Shown: positions 9,401 to 17,193, counted from the first letter of the stretch. The stretch: 64,000 nucleotides of DNA from Polyangiaceae bacterium (GCA_015075635.1 JABTUA010000003.1:1736001-1800000), one strand, 5' to 3'. Translations and numbers: made by a program. The notes: generated by a model from the letters alone, not told the origin.

Positions 9401-9955
9401 GACGGTGATCGGCATCCAAATGCCGGCGTCCCCGTTTCGGGACTCGATCTTCGTTTGTTCGGGGTGGAACCTCACCTCGAGTCGGTAGTTCTGTTTCTGG
9501 ACGAGGTGGCCGATCTGGTCGAATGCGCTGTCCGGGACCACAGAGCCGCTTTGGGTGAGCTCGCTCAGATCGATGCCAGCGAGCTGGATGAATCCTGCCG
9601 TGAACTGGCTTCCGCCGCCGGGTAGGTCCACGCGGTTCGGATCGAACGGGAAGACGACGTTGTTGACGAAGATCGGCCCGACCATGCAGGCGTGCCCGAG
9701 GCCCGCAGTGCAGCTCGCAGGGACCGCATCGGCCGTTGGGTTGACGATGATGACCGTGTTCGGCGCGCCGCCGCCGAGGTCCAGCATGTCGATGAGGTTC
9801 GCTCGAAGCGACGCCAAGCCAGCGTCGTCGAACACCGCCACCGACTTCTTCCCGCCGGGGACCGTTGGATCCAGCTGCACCAACGTCGCGCTCACGACAC
9901 CCGGGCCATGATGAGCGTCAGTGACCGCCAGCTGGTTCTCGGTGCAGCCGCTCAC
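6443..9955 (-). CDS. Large thrombospondin type 3 repeat lipoprotein; start region out of frame
   Basis: The readable frame from GTG 9955 gives 1170 residues. Two clear Ca-binding thrombospondin type 3 repeats are seen (DTDGDGVGQLDDNCP, DSDGDGLGDACD), with a further acidic repeat, then several Cys pairs including a CxxC pair (CYWCGSA). The open frame continues upstream of 9955 and codes a hydrophobic run ending VAAVSGC, a good lipobox, but the only starts with a ribosome site (GGAGG before ATGATG at 10017-10022) are in another frame. Loss of one of five ACGC units at 9995-10014 would join them into a normal lipoprotein signal. The gene as written is therefore either phase-OFF or misassembled. 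Function is probably Ca-dependent adhesion or matrix binding, by inference. The stop overlaps the next gene's start. Confidence 0.7.
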   Translation of the reverse strand: MSGCTENQLAVTDAHHGPGVVSATLVQLDPTVPGGKKSVAVFDDAGLASLRANLIDMLDLGGGAPNTVIIVNPTADAVPASCTAGLGHACMVGPIFVNNVVFPFDPNRVDLPGGGSQFTAGFIQLAGIDLSELTQSGSVVPDSAFDQIGHLVQKQNYRLEVRFHPEQTKIESRNGDAGIWMPITVSTVSADGGWLTAWCEAKGLSADGSLGISQCTKILSSVNSGISEKVGWVKDWTFGSDFYCNRVDVIVQLNRLHLWLGLIPSTTPGCAPLAFRDDLDWMQNLPNGRRYWQGCLTVRPSVAVHALVEHFNPVFNFNGDVGIEAYVNYDKCSGIIKKACKSGVVDCDDIANKNAVKQLNAILRANAENALGDAVLPYFTYPGGANSPFNAPAPGPGCNPLANAACLQRVRFHDVPASLTRIADFTSVPPAMPRSYPVTAVKPNACPAGSVPASSQGPGGLDRCVTCLGGDPLPCTYHPALDECRSPSSLFCPTTFSPRVHQIAFDFAIDTDGDGVGQLDDNCPTVANPGQVDSDGDGLGDACDFCDCDPGADPDPDEDGICTHTCYGSGDNCPTIANPDQKNCNLEAEVAREAEILGDACDPVPCPLFTPIMSAKLAGELKGPLYTDVKVQQSLDSLSIDPIGAHDRNAEQETEVPILVLGTEYRYCVSSAAHGIDCLKDPAIDDAWLTIAATREAEDTSSWWHRVAIQNVGIGVADAPRTYADTNEFSRKWLYPFDFAYWRSTSWGGWVPDVFGAQQSADLFFGFSGRFWVHAATPVGTTDLSANTGVHNLAPPATGPADSLSNHYEPLAPFTKYVFYQAIGVQEIFIDRECYWCGSALEAVQEDCPHCTVEAMAELPSPVSRVVVKNGDGRLGVASRTGALAPLRTSLGTALEQSVSQDLIWVDEAEASAYFGKGLVSPLAVGVAPDGELIEEVFSSGGKLLGRADLARSPGPSDVAPAAAQSLSSAAIRTGFVPVYSRSLARLFLVGGTPSSGGPAAEIVWRPLGTGAVWQPVPTGIHLLGKVLAATYNHHDKLLWVLDEVGAAKGTAARLTSIEPESGKVVVRGQWPRTGAYEAHYLRADRDGTLLVFASGTKQNHHAILRFETAGGLSATGFVQRAQALAHPPVVDMDGYWLITRKGSKKLDVERLESLPLLKTGWLDKVAQCW

Positions 9956-9994
9956 CGCAGCGACGAGAAGTGCGATCGTTGGCCCGATTGTTGC

Positions 9995-10014
9995 GCGTGC
10001 GTGCGTGCGTGCGT
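9995..10014. repeat. Tetranucleotide tract (GCGT)5 just inside a start codon
   Basis: Five perfect GCGT units (ACGC on the coding minus strand) lie two bases after the second of two tandem ATG codons that follow a GGAGG ribosome site. The tract length sets the frame: five copies put the ATG out of frame with the 1170-residue lipoprotein, whereas four, seven or ten copies would give MMGRTHAR followed by ATIGPTIALLVA and a VSGC lipobox. This is the classic layout of a slipped-strand contingency locus. Confidence 0.75.
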
Positions 10015-10162
10015 CCCATCATCGCCTCCGGAGTGAAGCCCCGCATCATCCTAACATGCGGGCGCAACGCGGTTGCACGGAGCACCTGCGCGGTCGTCAC
10101 TTCGGTGGGTGCGTGTCGGACAACAAGTGTGTCGCAGCGTCAGCTTCAGTCGCAGCTCCACG

Positions 10163-10453
10163 TCACTTCTCGAGACCGGCCAACTTGGCGTTCAGAACCT
10201 GAGCGAAGACCTCGTAGATGATGCTGCGGCGCTCGGCGAAGATGCACTGAATGGTCCGGCGCCCGGCATAGCTGAAGACGACCCGATAGCCGCCCACACG
10301 GAGGCGGCAGTAGCCCTCGAGCGGGCCCTCGAGCGCCTTGATGTCCCCCTTGCCCAGCCCGAGCGCCCGCAGCGCCTGACGGAGCTGGCGTCGGCCCTCG
10401 GGAGGCTGGGAGCGCACGAATTCGGCAACTTGGAGCGAAACCTCGACCTTCAT
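10163..10453 (-). CDS. RelE/ParE-type toxin of a type II toxin-antitoxin pair
   Basis: A 96-residue protein with the RelE/ParE fold pattern: an N-terminal strand and helices (VEVSLQVAEFVRS, RRQLRQALRALG), then the core GYCRLRVGGYRVVFSYAG and a last strand RTIQCIFAERRSIIYEVF. RelE-type toxins cleave mRNA at the ribosome and ParE-type toxins poison gyrase; which applies here cannot be read. Its ATG overlaps the stop of the antitoxin gene by four bases (ATGA), the standard coupling for such pairs. Confidence 0.85.
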   Translation of the reverse strand: MKVEVSLQVAEFVRSQPPEGRRQLRQALRALGLGKGDIKALEGPLEGYCRLRVGGYRVVFSYAGRRTIQCIFAERRSIIYEVFAQVLNAKLAGLEK

Positions 10454-10704
10454 GCGTCGCGGTCGAGCTTCGACAAGGGCACGAACTTCGTCTTCTTTGC
10501 GCGGTGCTCGCGGATGGCGCGCATGGCGGCCGGGTTGGCCAAGATCTCCATGGTCTCCACGATGGCCTCCATTCGCTCTTGCGACAGAATGTAGGCGACC
10601 GGCTGGTTGTGCCGCCGGATGCAGACTGCGTCGCCCTGCTCGGCGCTCTTGAGAAGGCGGGGTAGCGCGCTCTGCGCCTCGCTCACGCTGTACGTAGACT
10701 TCAT
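10450..10704 (-). CDS. Phd/YefM-type antitoxin
   Basis: An 84-residue protein. The N-terminus KSTYSVSEAQSALPRLLKSAEQGDAV, followed by HNQPVAYILS, is the Phd/YefM fold: a DNA-binding, dimerising domain that recognises the operon's own operator. The C-terminal half (MRAIREHRAKKTKFVPLSKL) is the flexible part that wraps and neutralises the toxin. Promoter and palindromic operator lie right before its ATG, as expected for autoregulation by the antitoxin and the toxin-antitoxin complex. Confidence 0.85.
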   Translation of the reverse strand: MKSTYSVSEAQSALPRLLKSAEQGDAVCIRRHNQPVAYILSQERMEAIVETMEILANPAAMRAIREHRAKKTKFVPLSKLDRDA

Positions 10705-10708
10705 TGAA

Positions 10709-10741
10709 GGTCTATGTAGATTAGACCAGGCGCTGCGTCAA
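10709..10741 (-). promoter_or_regulatory. Toxin-antitoxin promoter with overlapping palindromic operator
   Basis: On the minus strand, TTGACG (10736-10741) is followed after 17 bases by TACATA (10713-10718), a reasonable -35/-10 pair. An inverted repeat GGTCTA-N7-TAGACC at 10709-10727 covers the -10 box. The likely start point falls about two bases before the antitoxin ATG (10704), so the message would have almost no leader. The palindrome is the natural binding site for the Phd/YefM protein encoded next door. Confidence 0.6.
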
Positions 10742-10890
10742 AGCCGAGTCGCCGGGTCGGGTGTTCCACCCAGCCCCGTGCGCCCCGTGCGGTCCGGACG
10801 TGTGGGGCCCGTCCGAACCCCGGCTCGCCGGCACGCGGCTTGCTGATGCCTCCCCGTGGATCCGCGAGGATCCGGAAAGCTGCCACGAAA

Positions 10891-11611
10891 ATGCGACCCT
10901 CCCTCGAAATCGACCCTGGCCTCTTCGCCCCGTCGTCCTCGCGCTCTGGCACAGGTCGGCACACGCTGCCGGACGCGCCGGCGCCGCTGCTCGAGGCCGG
11001 CGACCGCATCTCGCTCGGGGGCATGGCCGACGAGTTCTTCAGCGCCGGCGACGCCGTCGAATATCCGGCGGAACCGGAGCCCGAGCTCGAGCTCGCCGAG
11101 CCCGTGAAGGTCGTCCTCCGCACGCCGGAGATGGACGCGCGGCGGGCGCGGCTGGTGCGCGTGGTCGCGACCGTGGTGGGCTGCTTCGCCGGCGTGCTGG
11201 CGCTGGGCGTGGTGCGCGCCAGCGCATCGGAGAAGGCCGAGAGTGCCGTGAGCGCTCCCGCGCCCGCGCGTCCGGTGGCCACCGCGCCCGCGGCCCAGGT
11301 GATGGCGCCGAAGCCCGCGCCCGAGCCGGTGGCCGCGCCTGAGCCGGTGGCCGCGCCCGAGCCGGTGGCTCAGCCCGCGCCCGAGCCGGTGGCAACGCCG
11401 GCACCGACCCCGGCGCCTGCGCCGGCCCTTGCCGCGCGTCGCCGCGCGTCCCGCCGCTCCGCCCGCGCCCGCCCTCGCGCCGCCGCCGCGCGTCGTCGCG
11501 CCCAGCCCCGCGACCACGCTGCCCAGCGTGGTGAACTTCGCGGCGCGCGCCGGCGATCCGACCCAGACGGCGACCAAGGTGCCCACCGCGTCGTTCGCGC
11601 CTGCGCGCTGA
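10891..11611 (+). CDS. Single-pass membrane protein with periplasmic Ala/Pro repeats (frameshifted)
   Basis: The N-terminal 75 or so residues are cytoplasmic and acidic at their end (YPAEPEPELELAEPVK). A transmembrane helix follows (VRVVATVVGCFAGVLALGVV), then (A)PEPVA repeats. The frame breaks near 11426-11428: in the starting frame the protein turns into an Arg-rich sequence that runs into the next gene (stop at 11661). One base fewer in the CCC run continues as PALPRVAARPAAPPAPAL and SVVNFAARAGDPTQTATK, with a stop at 11611, 13 bp before the next gene. The second reading is far more natural. Start ATG 10891 is preferred over 10840. Probably an envelope-spanning or anchoring protein; no family recognised. 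Confidence 0.55.
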
Positions 11612-11624
11612 GCGAAGATTTGGC

Positions 11625-12593
11625 ATGCTGCCCCGCGTGGGCCGGATCCTCCTCGCGTTAATCGCCACGACCTTCCTCGGCTGTGGCTCCTCGTCGAGCG
11701 AAGAGCCCCAGGGCTCCGGCGGCGCGGCCGGCGCGAGCTCGCTGCCGCCGGTGTCGAGCTACGACTGCACCGTCGCGGGCAAGCCGCCCGAACGCAAGAG
11801 CGCCGTCCCGATCGGCTGCGCCACGGATCGGAGCTGCAAGGAGCGCCTGGTCTCGGGCCACCGCAGCGCCGGCGGCGAGCTCGGCGTGCTCGCGCCGGAG
11901 AACACGCTCTCCGCGATCCGCGCGGCCGTCTTGATCGGCGCCGACTACATCGAGACCGATCCGCGCCCGACCAAGGACGGAGTCCTGGTCAACCTGCACG
12001 ACCCAGAGGTCGATCGCACCACCAGCGGCACGGGCAACGCCGCGGACCTGACCCTGGCGGAGATCCAGGCACTCGAGCTCGACACCACCAAGTTCGCGGG
12101 GGACTACGCCTGCGAGCGGGTGCCGACCATCGAGGAGGTGCTGGCGCTCGCCAAGGGCAGGATCCACGTGCTGCTCGACGCCAACAAGACGAATCGCGTG
12201 GACCTGTTGGTCAAGGCCGTGCACGACACCGACACGCTGGACTGGGCCATCTTCGACACCGACGACACCGCCAAGATCCAGGAGGCGCTGGCGCTCGAGC
12301 CCAAGCTCCACACCATGATCCGGGTGAGCGACGCCGCCGAGATCGACGCCGAGCTCGCGCTGTTCGCGGCGCACCCGCCGGTGATCGTCGAGCTCCACGA
12401 CGGCGCCGATCCGAAGCTGCTGGCGCCGAAGCTGCACGCCGCCGGGCACCGGGTGCTGCTCGACACCTTCGGCGTGGACCTCGCCGCCAAGTTCTCCAAC
12501 GACCCGAACGCCTACGCCGACGTGTTCGCGAACGGCGTGGACATCGCGCAGACCGACCGGCCCGAGCTGGTGGCGCAATTTCTGGGGCGCTGA
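11625..12593 (+). CDS. Glycerophosphodiester phosphodiesterase lipoprotein
   Basis: A 322-residue GDPD-family enzyme that hydrolyses glycerophosphodiesters to glycerol 3-phosphate and an alcohol. The lipobox is FLGC near residue 20, followed by a short Ser/Gly linker. The GDPD signature is visible: VSGHRSAGGELGVLAPENT (catalytic His and the PENT motif), then YIETDPRPTKDGVLVNLHD with the metal-binding Glu/Asp and the second catalytic His. The barrel continues through HVLLDANKT and ends VDIAQTDRPELV. An N-terminal CxxxxxxxxC pair before the barrel (GCATDRSC) may be disulphide-bonded. It should act on the cell surface or in the periplasm in phosphate or lipid scavenging. Confidence 0.85.
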   Translation: MLPRVGRILLALIATTFLGCGSSSSEEPQGSGGAAGASSLPPVSSYDCTVAGKPPERKSAVPIGCATDRSCKERLVSGHRSAGGELGVLAPENTLSAIRAAVLIGADYIETDPRPTKDGVLVNLHDPEVDRTTSGTGNAADLTLAEIQALELDTTKFAGDYACERVPTIEEVLALAKGRIHVLLDANKTNRVDLLVKAVHDTDTLDWAIFDTDDTAKIQEALALEPKLHTMIRVSDAAEIDAELALFAAHPPVIVELHDGADPKLLAPKLHAAGHRVLLDTFGVDLAAKFSNDPNAYADVFANGVDIAQTDRPELVAQFLGR

Positions 12594-12672
12594 GGCCCCC
12601 CTTGATGGCGGGATTTTTGCGCTGGGGCAGGGCGCAACACGAGGTTAGGGTTCGCGCTCACGGAGGAAAGCC

Positions 12673-13866
12673 ATGAAGAAGCTCGCCAAAGAGATCTGGA
12701 TCGTCGCCGCGAAACGCACGCCCTTCGGCGCCCTGTCCGGCGGGCTCAAGGACGTGAGCGCGATCGATCTCGCGGTCCACGCCGGCAAGGCGGCCATCGC
12801 TCAGAGCGGCGCCCAGGCCAAGGACTTCGACCACGTGATCCTGGGCAACGTCCAGCAGACGAGCGCCGACGCCATTTACGGCGCGCGCCACGTCGGGCTC
12901 AAGGCCGGCCTGCCCATCGAGACTCCCGGGCTCACGGTGAACCGCCTCTGCGGCTCCGGCTTCCAGGCGGTGGTGAACGCCGCCGAGCAGATCCTGCTCG
13001 GCGAGGCCAAGTGCGTGCTGGCGGGTGGCAGCGAGAACATGAGCCAGGCGCCCCACGTGATGTGGGGGCTCCGCGACGGCGCCAAGTTCGGCAAGCCGCC
13101 CAAGCTGGTGGACTCGCTCTGGGAGGCGCTGACGGACAGCTACTGCCAGACGCCCATGGCGGTGACCGCGGAGAACCTGGCGGTGAAATACGGCATCACC
13201 CGCGAGATGGCCGATGCGTGCGCGCTCCGCTCGCAGAAGAACTGGGCCGCGGCCCAGGAGTCGGGAGCCTTCGCGGACGAGCTCGTCACGTTGGAGATCG
13301 CGCAGGGGCGAAAGACCGTCACGGTGGACAAGGACGAGCACGCGCGCCCGCAGACGACGCTGGAGACGCTGGCCAAGCTGCCGGCGGTGTTCAAGAAGGA
13401 CGGCGTGGTGACGGCCGGCAACGCCAGCGGCATCTGCGACGGCGCGGCCATGCTCGTGGTGGCCGACGCGGAGTGGGCCAAGACCCAAGGCATGAAGCCC
13501 CTCGCCAAGCTCCTTCAGTGGGGCGTGGCCGGCGTCGAGCCCACGCTCATGGGCATCGGCCCGGCGCCTGCGATCCGGGGCGCGCTCGAGCGAGCCGGGC
13601 TCGGCATCGGCGACGTGGATCTGTTCGACGTGAACGAGGCCTTCGCGCCGCAATTCTTGGCGGTGCAGAAGGAGCTCGGCCTGCCGGAAGAGAAGACCAA
13701 CGTGAACGGCGGCGCCATCGCCCTCGGTCACCCGCTCGGGGCGTCCGGCGCGCGCATCACCACCAACCTGATCTACACGCTGAAGAAGCGGGGCAAGCGC
13801 CTGGGCGTCGGCTCCGCCTGCATCGGCGGCGGCCAGGGCATCGCCGTGGTGCTCGAGTCGGCGTGA
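12673..13866 (+). CDS. Acetyl-CoA C-acyltransferase (thiolase)
   Basis: A 397-residue thiolase of full family length. The acyl-accepting cysteine is in TVNRLCGSGFQAV (Cys93), with the second signature NGGAIALGHPLGASGARI (His353) and the base GSACIGGGQG (Cys383). Thiolases join or split acyl-CoA and acetyl-CoA, so it works in fatty acid beta-oxidation or in acetoacetyl-CoA formation; the direction cannot be read from sequence. GGAGG lies eight bases before the ATG. No other beta-oxidation genes are next to it, and it converges with an MFS transporter gene four bases downstream. Confidence 0.95.
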   Translation: MKKLAKEIWIVAAKRTPFGALSGGLKDVSAIDLAVHAGKAAIAQSGAQAKDFDHVILGNVQQTSADAIYGARHVGLKAGLPIETPGLTVNRLCGSGFQAVVNAAEQILLGEAKCVLAGGSENMSQAPHVMWGLRDGAKFGKPPKLVDSLWEALTDSYCQTPMAVTAENLAVKYGITREMADACALRSQKNWAAAQESGAFADELVTLEIAQGRKTVTVDKDEHARPQTTLETLAKLPAVFKKDGVVTAGNASGICDGAAMLVVADAEWAKTQGMKPLAKLLQWGVAGVEPTLMGIGPAPAIRGALERAGLGIGDVDLFDVNEAFAPQFLAVQKELGLPEEKTNVNGGAIALGHPLGASGARITTNLIYTLKKRGKRLGVGSACIGGGQGIAVVLESA

Positions 13867-13870
13867 CCGC

Positions 13871-15103
13871 TCACGCCGCGCCGGGATCCGCGTGGTGGGT
13901 CACGGCGCGGCGGATGCGCGGGCTCGCCCAGAGCGCGCCCAACGCCAGCACGAGCAAGAGCGCGCTGGCGTAATACGGCAGGTCGTCCCGCAGCGTGTAG
14001 AGGCTGGTGCCGACCACCGGCCCGAGCACGCGTCCCAAGCCGTGGGCGGAGTGGTTGAGCCCGGCCGCGGCGCCCTGCTCGTGCTCGCCGACCGTGAGGG
14101 ACGACGCGGCGGTCACGCCTGGCAGCGCCAGACCCTGCCCCAGTCCCTGGACCGCGAGCGCCGCGGTGAGCGGGCCGAAGCGATGCGCGAAGATCAGGCC
14201 CACGAAGCCCGCGAGCGCGATGGGCACGCCGGCGTTGAGCAGCACGTGAGGCGGCCACTTGAAGCGCCGCACCAGGAAGCCCTGCACGAACACGGCGACG
14301 ATCCCGTAGAAGACCAGCGCGAGCCCCACGGTGCGCGCCGTCTGGTGCTCCGACAGGTGAAGCCGGTCCTGGAAGTAGAAGGCCACCGTCTGCTCCATCG
14401 CCACGCTGGACAGGCTGATCACGAAGCCCAGCGCGAGCACCGGCCACATGCGCACGATCAGGGCGGTGGGGTGCCCCTCCGACGGCACGGCGACGTGTTT
14501 CTTCGGCTCCGGCAGCTTGAGCCACACGAACAGCGCGTTCAGGAGCGCGAAGCCGGCCGAGAAATACACCGGTGCCAGCAGGCTCAGCGTGGAGAGCGCC
14601 GCGCCGATGGCCGGCCCGATGACGACGCCCAGGCCGAAGGCCGCGCCGATCATCGCCATGCCCGCGGTGCGATCGGCGCGATCGGTGGTGTCGGCGATGT
14701 AGGCCTGCGCGGTCGGCAAGGTGGCGGACGAGAACGCTCCGCCGGCCAGGCGTGACGCGAGCAGGAGCCCGAAGGTCGTCCAGTGACCGAACACGCCGTT
14801 CTTCCCCAGCTGCGCGATCACGGCGAAGGCGAAGAACGACAGCGCAAAGCCCAGGATGCCGGTCAGGAGCACCGGCCTGCGCCCGACCCGCTCGCTCCGC
14901 CGCCCCCAGTACGGGCTCATCAGGAACTGCATCAGCGCGTAGCTGGTCGAGAGCGAACCGACCTGGAGCTCCGTGAAGCCGAGCCAACGCCCCAGCGGCG
15001 CGAGGATGGGGAACAGCACCGAGAGCCCGAGGATGCTGTTGAACAGCGTGATGAACAGCAGCCCGCGCGGGTTCACGGGGGGTACTGTACTCGAAGGGAC
15101 CAC
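13871..15103 (-). CDS. MFS transporter, TetA/multidrug-efflux-like
   Basis: About 410 residues with roughly 12 hydrophobic segments and the MFS motif A between helices 2 and 3 (SPYWGRRSERVGRRPVLLTG). This motif and the order of helices (GLLFITLFNSILGLSVLFPIL at the start) fit the TetA-like drug:proton antiporter branch; the substrate is unknown. GTG 15103 is chosen because it directly follows the stop of the upstream gene; GTG 15076 would remove nine residues. Probably co-transcribed with the TerB-like and HAMP genes upstream. Confidence 0.8.
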   Translation of the reverse strand: MVPSSTVPPVNPRGLLFITLFNSILGLSVLFPILAPLGRWLGFTELQVGSLSTSYALMQFLMSPYWGRRSERVGRRPVLLTGILGFALSFFAFAVIAQLGKNGVFGHWTTFGLLLASRLAGGAFSSATLPTAQAYIADTTDRADRTAGMAMIGAAFGLGVVIGPAIGAALSTLSLLAPVYFSAGFALLNALFVWLKLPEPKKHVAVPSEGHPTALIVRMWPVLALGFVISLSSVAMEQTVAFYFQDRLHLSEHQTARTVGLALVFYGIVAVFVQGFLVRRFKWPPHVLLNAGVPIALAGFVGLIFAHRFGPLTAALAVQGLGQGLALPGVTAASSLTVGEHEQGAAAGLNHSAHGLGRVLGPVVGTSLYTLRDDLPYYASALLLVLALGALWASPRIRRAVTHHADPGAA

Positions 15104-15108
15104 GGCGC

Positions 15109-15603
15109 CTAGGCCGGATGCACCAGGGACATCCGCGCGCTCTCCGGGCCGCCCTCGTCGGTGTGCCGCTTCATTTCCTCGACCAGCTCGTCCACCCGCG
15201 CTTTCGGCACGCCCGCCGCCTCCGCGATGCCGTCGATGACGGCGCGCTCCTCGGCCGAGAGCCCTTCGCTCGCGAACGCGATGGCGAGCGCGACCCGGAG
15301 GCCCGGCTCGACGGCGTCGCAGTCCTGGAGGATGGCCGCCACCAGGCGCGAGCGCGGGCCGGCGCCCGCGGCGATCGTCACCTCCACGCTGGCGGTGATC
15401 AGCACGTCCACGACCTCGGGCGTGAGCTGGGTCTCGAGCAGCGCCTGGAATACCTCGCTCAAGAGCTCCCGCTCGCGCTCGCTGACGTGGCCGTCCGCGT
15501 TCGCGACCAGCACGCCCAGATCGACGAGCGGCGTCGGGTTGTAGCCGCCGCGTTCGAACGCGGCGCACAGGTCCTCGATGGCCGGGGCGATGATCGCGTG
15601 CAT
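15109..15603 (-). CDS. TerB-like (tellurite resistance fold) protein
   Basis: A 164-residue all-helical protein with two similar halves. The first contains DLGVLVANADGHVSERERELL and the second AIAFASEGLSAEERAVIDGIA. The pattern hydrophobic helix, then (A)xADGxxSxxE with acidic metal-binding residues is the TerB signature. TerB-like domains bind metal and often act near membranes in stress signalling. It sits between the HAMP membrane protein (10 bp upstream) and the MFS gene (5 bp downstream), suggesting a three-gene unit. Full-length for the family. Confidence 0.7.
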   Translation of the reverse strand: MHAIIAPAIEDLCAAFERGGYNPTPLVDLGVLVANADGHVSERERELLSEVFQALLETQLTPEVVDVLITASVEVTIAAGAGPRSRLVAAILQDCDAVEPGLRVALAIAFASEGLSAEERAVIDGIAEAAGVPKARVDELVEEMKRHTDEGGPESARMSLVHPA

Positions 15604-15613
15604 GCTGCCTCCT

Positions 15614-16351
15614 TCAAGCCACCGGGTGGATAGAGGCCCGGCGCTTCTCGAGCCCCAGCACCATCTGAGCGCGCAAGGCGCGCAGCCCCGCGACGACCTC
15701 GCTCGAAGCTCCGGTCGCCTCGGCGCGGCGCAAGGTGGCGTCGAGGGTGGCGATGCGCGCGTTCTGCATGGCCCGAAGCGAGAACGTCATCTGCAGGAAG
15801 GTCTCGAACAGATCCTCCAGCTCGTCGCCACGACGCAGGCGCTCGTCCACCACCAGCCGTCCGGTGCTGACCCGCCGGAGCAGGCGCTTCAGCTTGTGCA
15901 CGGGGCCGACCACGCGGTGGGTGATCACGATGCCCATCAGGCTGAGCAGCAACAGCAGCGCGACCCCGGCCCCCACCAGCAGGAGCTGGAGGCTCTGCTT
16001 GTCCCTGCCGATGTCCTGCTGGAGCCGGCGCACCTCCGCCAGGTTCTTCTCCTGCTCCGCGTCGACCTCGCGCAGCTGCTCGTTCATCACGCCGGCCAGG
16101 GTCGCGTTGTCCGGCGCCGCCAGCTCCACCGCGCCTCGGGCCAGCTGGTTGTTGACCTTGGATTCCTTGAAGGCCTTCTCGGCCTGGGTCACCGCGATGT
16201 TCGCGGTCTCCGAGGTGCGGCTCGCCATCCGGGCGATGAGCACGCCCAGCGAGGCCATCACGGCGAGCACCACGACGACCAGGTAGCCGGTCCACTTGAG
16301 CTGGAAGCGCGGGTCGAGGAGGTAGTGCTTGGTTCGACGCGAGCGGGCCAT
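15614..16351 (-). CDS. HAMP-domain membrane protein without an output domain
   Basis: A 245-residue protein with transmembrane helix 1 at about 22-41 (YLVVVVLAVMASLGVLIARM) and a helical periplasmic part with long coiled-coil character (EVDAEQEKNLAEVRRLQQDI). Helix 2 lies at about 122-143, followed by a HAMP linker with GPVHKLKRLLRRVSTGRLVV. The C-terminus is only a short helical extension (LDATLRRAEATGASSEVVAGL) with no kinase, cyclase or methyl-accepting module. It could pass a signal to a partner protein, perhaps the TerB-like neighbour. Shares the predicted operon with TerB-like and MFS genes. Confidence 0.75.
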   Translation of the reverse strand: MARSRRTKHYLLDPRFQLKWTGYLVVVVLAVMASLGVLIARMASRTSETANIAVTQAEKAFKESKVNNQLARGAVELAAPDNATLAGVMNEQLREVDAEQEKNLAEVRRLQQDIGRDKQSLQLLLVGAGVALLLLLSLMGIVITHRVVGPVHKLKRLLRRVSTGRLVVDERLRRGDELEDLFETFLQMTFSLRAMQNARIATLDATLRRAEATGASSEVVAGLRALRAQMVLGLEKRRASIHPVA

Positions 16352-16398
16352 TTCGGGAACTTACATCACAGTCCATCCGTTCCGGCTAGTCTCGGGGC

Positions 16399-17193
16399 GT
16401 GCGCGTCTCCGGTCTCGTCGTCTACCCGATCAAGTCCTGCGGCGGCGTGGAGCTCGGCCGCGCTCGGGTCGAGCGGCGTGGGCTCGAGCGCGACCGGCGC
16501 TTCATGCTGGTGGACGAGCAAGGGAGCTTCGTCACGCAGCGCGAGGAAGGACGCCTGGCGCTGTCCCGGCTCGGCGTGGCGGAGGGTGTCGTCCGGGTGA
16601 CTGCGGAAGGGCAGCCGCCGCTCGCGCTGTCGGCAGAGCCGACGGCGGGAGAGCGCATCCGCGTGCGGGTCTGGGACGACGACACCGAGGGCCTGGTGCA
16701 GCCCGAAGCGAGCGCTTGGTTCAGCCGGTTCCTCGGCCGGCCGGTGCGGCTGGTCTACATGCCGCCCGACGTGCGACGGCCGGTCGATCCGCGCTACGGC
16801 CAGGCCGAGGACGAGGTGGGGTTCGCCGATGGCTTCCCGCTGCTCCTGATCTCGGAAGGCTCGCTCGAGGAGCTCGCGCGGCGCCTCGGGCGACCCGTCG
16901 AGATGCGGCGCTTCCGTCCGAACCTGGTGGTGACCGGGGCCTCGCCGCACGCGGAGGACGGCTGGCGGCGCCTTCGTGTGGGGGCGATGACGTTCCGCGC
17001 CGTGAAGCCCTGCTCGCGCTGTCTGATCACCACGCGCGATCCGGATACCGGCGAGCTCGGCAAGGAGCCGCTCGCCACGCTCGCGAGCTACCGCAAGCAG
17101 GACGGCAAGGTGATGTTCGGGGTGAACGTGATCCCGGACGGCCCGGGGCAGCTCGCGGTCGGCGATGCGGTCGAGCCGCTCAGCGAGATCTGA
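16399..17193 (+). CDS. MOSC domain protein (YcbX/mARC-like)
   Basis: A 264-residue protein with the MOSC N-terminal beta-barrel start (VSGLVVYPIKSCGGVELGRA) and a C-terminal MOSC domain. The conserved cysteine lies in VKPCSRCLITTRDPDTGE, and the domain ends VMFGVNVIPDGPGQLAVGD. MOSC proteins bind a molybdenum cofactor with bound sulphur and reduce N-hydroxylated compounds. It lacks the C-terminal ferredoxin domain that E. coli YcbX carries, so it would need a separate electron donor. The start is GTG. The 3' end overlaps the convergent membrane protein gene by 14 bp. Confidence 0.85.
   Translation: MRVSGLVVYPIKSCGGVELGRARVERRGLERDRRFMLVDEQGSFVTQREEGRLALSRLGVAEGVVRVTAEGQPPLALSAEPTAGERIRVRVWDDDTEGLVQPEASAWFSRFLGRPVRLVYMPPDVRRPVDPRYGQAEDEVGFADGFPLLLISEGSLEELARRLGRPVEMRRFRPNLVVTGASPHAEDGWRRLRVGAMTFRAVKPCSRCLITTRDPDTGELGKEPLATLASYRKQDGKVMFGVNVIPDGPGQLAVGDAVEPLSEI

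Noticed and set aside
29..9955. Secretion or natural-product gene cluster in the first 10 kb
   Set aside because: The genes are a set of unrelated secreted proteins; no transporter, carrier domain or biosynthetic core enzyme is present.
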